Below, in pieces: positions 59,401-64,000 of a DNA stretch of 64,000 bases; position 1 is the first letter of the stretch, and each line of letters begins with the position of its first letter. Origin of the DNA: Blastobasis lacticolella (taxonomy: Eukaryota > Arthropoda > Insecta > Lepidoptera > Blastobasidae); the NCBI GenBank assembly GCA_905147135.1, contig LR990048.1, forward strand, positions 1,100,563 to 1,164,562, given 5' to 3'. The translations under genes were made by a program, and so were the position numbers. The notes beneath the pieces were generated by a model. It saw only the letters and a program-made list of their open reading frames with translations. It did not search any database and was not told the origin of the DNA.

Positions 59401-60069
59401 TGTCTTCAAGCTTAGATAATGACATTCGAACAGTAATTTCCAAAATTCTAAATTTAGATCTTAATTCAAGAGCATGGTCCTATGCTTCGCTACCAGTTCG
59501 ATTAGGCGGAATCGGAGAGCGCAAAATTTCAAGTGTTTCTCTCCCGGCTTTTTTTATCATCTGTTTATAGCACCGAAAATCCTAGGACCACACACAAGTT
59601 TTACAGACAGTCCTTGCTGCACAGATGCTAAAAAAGCCTGGATGAGTAGGCATATGTCCGAATGAGTCTCTCCCAGAGTCTACGATGCATCAACAGCTAT
59701 GGGACGAGCCTTTAAGCAAAAAAATTGTAAAAAATTTACAGTTTATTCGGCCAATATTTCGGAACGGGCTCGTCTCCTAGCCGTGACAGAGAAAGTGTTA
59801 GGGTTCTGGCTGCAAGCAGTCCTTTCCTCGAATATCGGCATCGTCCTGGACAACTTATCGTTGTCTATATGTTTGAGTATAAGATTGGGGGTCAATCTGG
59901 TTTGTCCACACTACTGTCCTTGTGGTACGTCTGTGGATCCGCTATGATAGTAGCTAATAATTTAATTTTTTATTGCTATTGGAAAAATTGATTATGTGAA
60001 ACTATGGTCCAGCAGCAGTATTTGAGTTGCAGATAGTTTAATGATTTAATACTTATTTCGTTGTATTGT

Positions 60070-60200
60070 ATGTATTTATTTATTTAACAGTTTATTGTCC
60101 ACAAGATAGAGCATACACGTTATGTTACAGAAGATTAAAACACAACAGGCAATGTATTTAGTATTATTAAAGTATTTAATAATCTCCATAATGCCTATTT
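60070..60200 (-). mobile_element. Jockey-type 3' terminus
   Basis: ATTTATTTAACAGTTTATTG, CCACAAGATAG and ACAACAGGCAATG match the 3' end at 34370-34440. Confidence 0.5.
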
Positions 60201-60780
60201 CATGCAAAAGGGGATACAAGGATTGTTTACAGCCGCTCTGTTCCGTTCCGTTCAGGTACAACACCAGCCAGAAATGCTTCTGCAAGGGTGTATGTAGATC
60301 ATATCAGCAAGAACTGGGTACGGCGTCGCCATCATCGGTGGTTCCGTCGTCTGTACTTGTATTTTGAGCAACCAAGCCCAGTGTTGTCACGGGTCTCACC
60401 CAAAGAGCTGGTTTGCTCCGGATACAGCATCAGACGTGGGAGTTGTTGATTTTAGGCGACACCAGACCTCGTCCTCCACTGATTTGCGCTACCTCCAGCC
60501 CGAGATACCAGTGCGTGCGTAGATGCGAAGGGGAGTGTAGGGCTGTCGCAGTCAGGATAGGAGCGAAAGGATTTGGAGCCGACAAGAATACTAGCATCGA
60601 GTCAGTTTGAAGGAGGATAGATACTATACTTTTTGTGTAATATAATAAAGAAGGATGGTTAAGACTGCTGTGGTTGTTCGCTTGATCTGTTCTTGTTTTG
60701 TTTTGTCTTCGGTGTTGGGTATTCTTGATATCATGTTCCAGGTGGCCTTTCCCACGATGTCCCACTATCATAAACTTTGC
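60201..60780. other. Retroelement debris
   Basis: No intact frame. A Cys-rich scrap at 60185-60300 is of unknown origin. Confidence 0.35.
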
Positions 60781-60964
60781 GCAAGTGGTGCCTTCTTTTC
60801 ACTGGCGTGTTGTAATATTTAATCTGCATAACTTCAACGATATCATCTGCTTGACACTCGTTAGTACTCATGGTCGATCTTGTTCGCTTTCTCCAATATC
60901 CGTCGTTATGATGTGTTGTGTGGGCCCTCTACCTCCGATTCGGAATCTGTCTCCGGTACTTGGT

Positions 60965-62556
60965 ATATTTACCCGGCTTCGTTTTTCATTTCACTCCTAT
61001 TAACTGCCATCGCCTGCCAGTCTTGTTTCGACTTCGTTGTATATTTATCTCTATCGTGGTTCAACGAGTCTTCCCAGGTAAATATAGGTCGACCAACTTT
61101 ACGCTTAGTTTCTGAGTGTTGTAGGGTTGCCTTTAGTATGTGCGGGTTCTCGTGCCTCATTATGTAGCCGTAGTATGTCAGCCTCCGTACTTTTATTATT
61201 TTAGTTATAGTTTTTCCATCTAAAATCTGCTATATTTTTTTGTTGGGTTTGGCTCTGGATAGATTTAACATACCTTCCAAGATGAATCTTTCGTATCGTT
61301 GTAGCTTGGATCGATTAGCCTTTGTTTGGGACGCCACGTTCAAACCGTAGGTCATCGTGGGGCATATGACCATTTTGTAGATTAGTCTTGTGATTTTCCA
61401 TTCCAGTCTGTTGTTTTTTATAAACGCGTTTACGATTTTGGAGTTTGTGACGGCTTTATCGCACCTGTGTTTTATACAATTTCGTCTGTCATGGGATGCT
61501 GTGAGATACGTCCCTAAATATTTTATTTCCTTCACGGGTTGGATTGACACTCCCCCTAGATGGACACTGCTGGGAGCTGTCCCGTTAGGGTTGGATGGAT
61601 CTCTGATTATTAATTTTGTCTTGGAACCATTTATAACAAGTCCTACCGATTCAAGTAATATTTTCAATCTTGTTATTGACTGGTCCAATTTGACTATATC
61701 CGTTCCAATTAGAATCAGGTCGTCGGCAAATGAAAGGATGAGCGGCATCGTAATATTATGGTCCTGATCCAAAGTAAGCTCGTCGTCTTCCTCCTCAAGT
61801 GTTCGCAGCACTTCGTCCATGACTAGGATAAATAGTCTGGGTGATAGTGGGCATCCCTGCTTAACTCCTTTTCCTTTGTTTATGATATCGGAGTTCTGGC
61901 CGCACCATGAGATAAGGGTTTTCTCCTGCATACAGGCCTCTATTATCCTATTGGTTAGATGTGTTCCAGTTCGGGTGAGGAGCATATCTCTGAGTGCTTC
62001 GAGATTGACCGTGTCGAAGGCTTTTTCTATGTCGAGGGCTGCGACATATGTTTTGGTGCCTGCTCTCCAATTGGAATCCAGTACCCTTCTTATAGTGAAC
62101 ATGTGGTCGTCCGTCGAACGATCTTGTAGGAAAGCTGCTTGGTAATTTCCTAACTGGATTTTTCGTCTAATTTCTTTAATATGAAGTTAGCGTTTATCCT
62201 GTAACCGACATTGCATATTGATATTTTCCGAATGTCGGACGCCCTTTTAGGGTTCTTTGGAATCTGATCTTTGGAATTGGAACCTGTCTTGTGAGTTTCC
62301 AATCCTCTGGTATTGCGATCTTAACCCAAGCCTCTTGCATAACTTTTACGAGTTTCTCTATAAAGGTGGGTGGTGCCGCTTTGTATAATTCCACGACGAC
62401 ATGATCCGTTCCCGGGACGGTACCACTCTTCATATTTTTTATAATTTTTGTTATTGTCGCTGCGTCTGGGTGATCTGTTCCAGTTAGACCTTTTTCGGGG
62501 ACCGTATTTATGGTGGGACTCTTCATTTTATTTAACTCGCCAATCCAATTAGACAT
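60965..62556 (-). pseudogene. Non-LTR reverse transcriptase relic (FADD)
   Basis: Read leftwards: MKSGTVPGTDHVVVELYK (RT block 0/1), then a frame break near 62190. It continues YVAALDIEKAFDTVNLEAL (first catalytic Asp), GVKQGCPLSPRLFILVMDE, LSFADDLILIGTDI (FADD catalytic pair) and VKEIKYLGTYLT, then the thumb and a C-terminal RKVGRPIFTWEDSLNHD block near 61080. All RT blocks are present, but the endonuclease is missing and frames are broken at about 62190 and 61230. It is probably RTE-related or I-related. Confidence 0.75.
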
Positions 62557-62569
62557 TGGAATGTAATAC

Positions 62570-63030
62570 TTACTTTGTGATCGGTTTGTTTTTGTTTTGT
62601 GTTTTTTGAGATAAGGGATACAAGCATTGTTTACAGCATATGAAAATTAATTCTAGTCTTATTCTTGCATTACGCACAGGAAAATATAATTTTAATAACA
62701 TTGGAATTGCAACACAATTGGAGCTTTGGGGAAAAGTTATCAAGTATGACAATGCACAAATGGGCAATGCAAGTTCATGATCTCCCGATAATATTATCAC
62801 GTTAACGCTGTGGGTTAACCATGAATCTTTCAATTAATTAACAGAGCTCGACTTTGAGTTCATCACTTTAAAATCATATTAATCATAATCATAATTTATT
62901 TATAATTTTGGTTACAAGTCCAGGCATTATTTTGCATATTAAATATATTATACACACAATGTAAATTTTACATAATCAAATTAATAAAATATTATGATTG
63001 GCATAGGCAGCTGAAAGGCAAAACATTGTA
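62570..63030. other. AT-rich stretch
   Basis: No domain recognised; GATACAAGCATTGTTTACAG resembles 60218-60240. Confidence 0.35.
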
Positions 63031-63039
63031 AAAACCCGG

Positions 63040-63190
63040 GGTATGCCCGGGGTCCGTGGGGCGACGAGGCGCTCTTTTTGTACAGAGTACTTGCGAAGAA
63101 ATTGGTCGACCCCACAGGTGACCAACGAGCTGGCAGCTACCTCGCACAAAGAATAAGCATTGCTATTCAGAGAGGTAATGCTTGGGTTTG
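63040..63190 (+). pseudogene. C-terminal fragment of the WYLDDG-type retroelement
   Basis: The plus strand reads GPWGDEALFLYRVLAKKLVD and QRAGSYLAQRISIAIQRGNA, the conserved C-terminus of the family at 58441-59950. About 3 kb of unrelated sequence lies between them. Confidence 0.55.
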
Positions 63191-63329
63191 CTTCCAAACG
63201 GCCCAAATTTTTACATATTTTAAATTAGGTAATTTCTATTTCTTTTTATTGTACATATTAATTATAATTATGATGATTACATTAATAAATTAATTAGGTA
63301 GTGAAATGTCAGCAAAACAAAATAATATT

Positions 63330-63572
63330 TCAATCATTATAATAGTTACTTGAATGTTTATTGGAGGTATTAATATTTAAAAAATCACTATAACTATAAA
63401 AAGCACTCTTGACGAGCCATCGACGTAATCTGTCTTTGAATGATGCGGTGCTCGGAGAGACAACGATGTCTTGTGGTAGTCTATTATTGACACTGGGGCC
63501 AATGACGTCGATCAGCTTTGACGTTTTAGTTAGGCTATGGGAAATCGGGATCAGTCTACTGCCATGTCGCAA
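63330..63572 (-). pseudogene. Jockey-like RT C-terminal fragment
   Basis: DVIGPSVNNRLPQDIVVSPS and FKDRLRRWLVKSAFYSYSDF form the conserved C-terminal block (W/F-N-x-LP ... FK..L). RT core absent. Confidence 0.6.
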
Positions 63573-63885
63573 CGTATGCCCTTATGATCGTTCCTCCTCG
63601 AGTACTGGTTTTTATTAGCCCAGACATAAGTAGCAACTTGGAATATCAGCAGGCCGGGCATTGCCATGATGCCGAGCGAAACGAATAGCTCCCGGGCCGG
63701 ATCATATATTCATAGGTCTTCGCTGTGTTTACGGACACGACGCCGAACGAAATAAACTGACAAACATCTATAGAAACCAAGTGGTGCTGCGGTTTACAGT
63801 TAGCTGTGAAATAACGAATACATTGTTCCTAGAAATTAAATTTTTGCTTTGCAGGCGTAGGTAGTTATTACTGTGTGTGGTTAAT

Positions 63886-64000
63886 CTAATACAAATTATT
63901 AAACTGCAGAATGACTGCGACGTAGGAGACAACGAAGAACAGGCATTTGGGCAGCAACGCCATGTCCAGGCGTTGCAGGCTGCAAGCACGAGTTCCGGGC
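63886..64000 (-). CDS. Gustatory receptor F, terminal exon (partial at window edge)
   Basis: The minus strand enters from the right edge and reads RLDMALLPKCLFFVVSYVAV, then ILQFNNLY and a TAG at 63886-63888. SYVAVILQF is the family signature TYhhhhhQF with Ser for Thr, the closest match to canonical among all receptors here. It resembles gene E exon 4 (MDMALVPKC) more than the B-D type. Only 38 codons are visible; the acceptor and exons 1-3 lie outside the window, so integrity cannot be judged. Confidence 0.75.
   Translation of the reverse strand, partial: PGTRACSLQRLDMALLPKCLFFVVSYVAVILQFNNLY

Larger units (their letters stand above)
58441..59950 (+). pseudogene. Unclassified reverse transcriptase relic of the WYLDDG type
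   Basis: The first part reads LNVWYLDNRTHGGGVTKVLD and LSLNFSKCELYLDP, matching RTs whose catalytic box is YLDD; here the second Asp is Asn, so activity is lost. After a stop, LGAPILDKAVPPFI continues. A tRNA-derived SINE interrupts near 59025. The C-terminal part resumes as SYASLPVRLGGIG and ERARLLAVTEKVLGFWLQAV, ending at CPCGTSVDPL. A further C-terminal piece of the same family lies at 63040-63190. Confidence 0.65.

Overview
The window reads as nuclear DNA of a moth or butterfly. It is AT-rich, has spliced genes with short GT-AG introns, and is packed with transposon families typical of Lepidoptera (RTE and Jockey/CR1 non-LTR elements, SINEs ending in a GAT-repeat tail, MITEs, piggyBac and hAT relatives). 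The only host genes I can support are insect gustatory receptors (7tm_7 family). Five look intact: A (11749-14128), B (24757-28256), C (33207-40785) and D (44006-47504) on the plus strand, and E (50514-52613) on the minus strand. A sixth, F, enters from the right edge on the minus strand (63886-64000). All five share one architecture: a long first exon of 681-687 nt, a second exon of exactly 75 nt, a third of exactly 157 nt and a final exon of 161-176 nt, with intron phases 0, 0, 1. They encode proteins of 357-362 residues.

Layout. 1-11.6 kb: transposon debris, including a foldback-like element (195-1304), a non-LTR ORF1 relic, a Ty3/Gypsy tail, two halves of an RTE endonuclease, and a 5.7-kb element with nearly identical 481-bp LTRs (4915-10620) whose interior has no gag/pol but carries a 15-bp minisatellite. 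11.7-16.1 kb: gene A, then an orphan terminal exon of the B/C/D type. 16.3-24.5 kb: Jockey-like reverse-transcriptase relics, SINEs and tandem repeats, with long stretches where I recognise nothing. 24.5-49 kb: tandem units B, C and D with conserved TATA-containing 5' flanks. B and C are close duplicates, and C later received about 4.6 kb of nested retroelements plus a SINE. Relics of A-type terminal exons follow B and C. This suggests the array once alternated two receptor lineages and then lost exons. A 5'-truncated Penelope-like element with a GIY-YIG domain lies between B and C. Gene D's third intron holds three insertions absent from B and C, two of them clean MITEs. 50-64 kb: minus-strand gene E, a 922-bp hAT-type element, a decayed plus-strand receptor exon 1, a piggyBac-like transposase split by another 8-bp-TSD element, a deleted minus-strand receptor exon, more reverse-transcriptase relics, and gene F.

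The receptors are expected to act as ligand-gated cation channels in taste neurons, probably tuned to plant secondary compounds. That ligand class is inference from the family only. No tRNA, rRNA or CRISPR locus was found. No novel enzymatic system was identified. The most informative content is the birth-and-death history of the receptor array, with paralogous introns serving as empty-site controls for transposon insertions.
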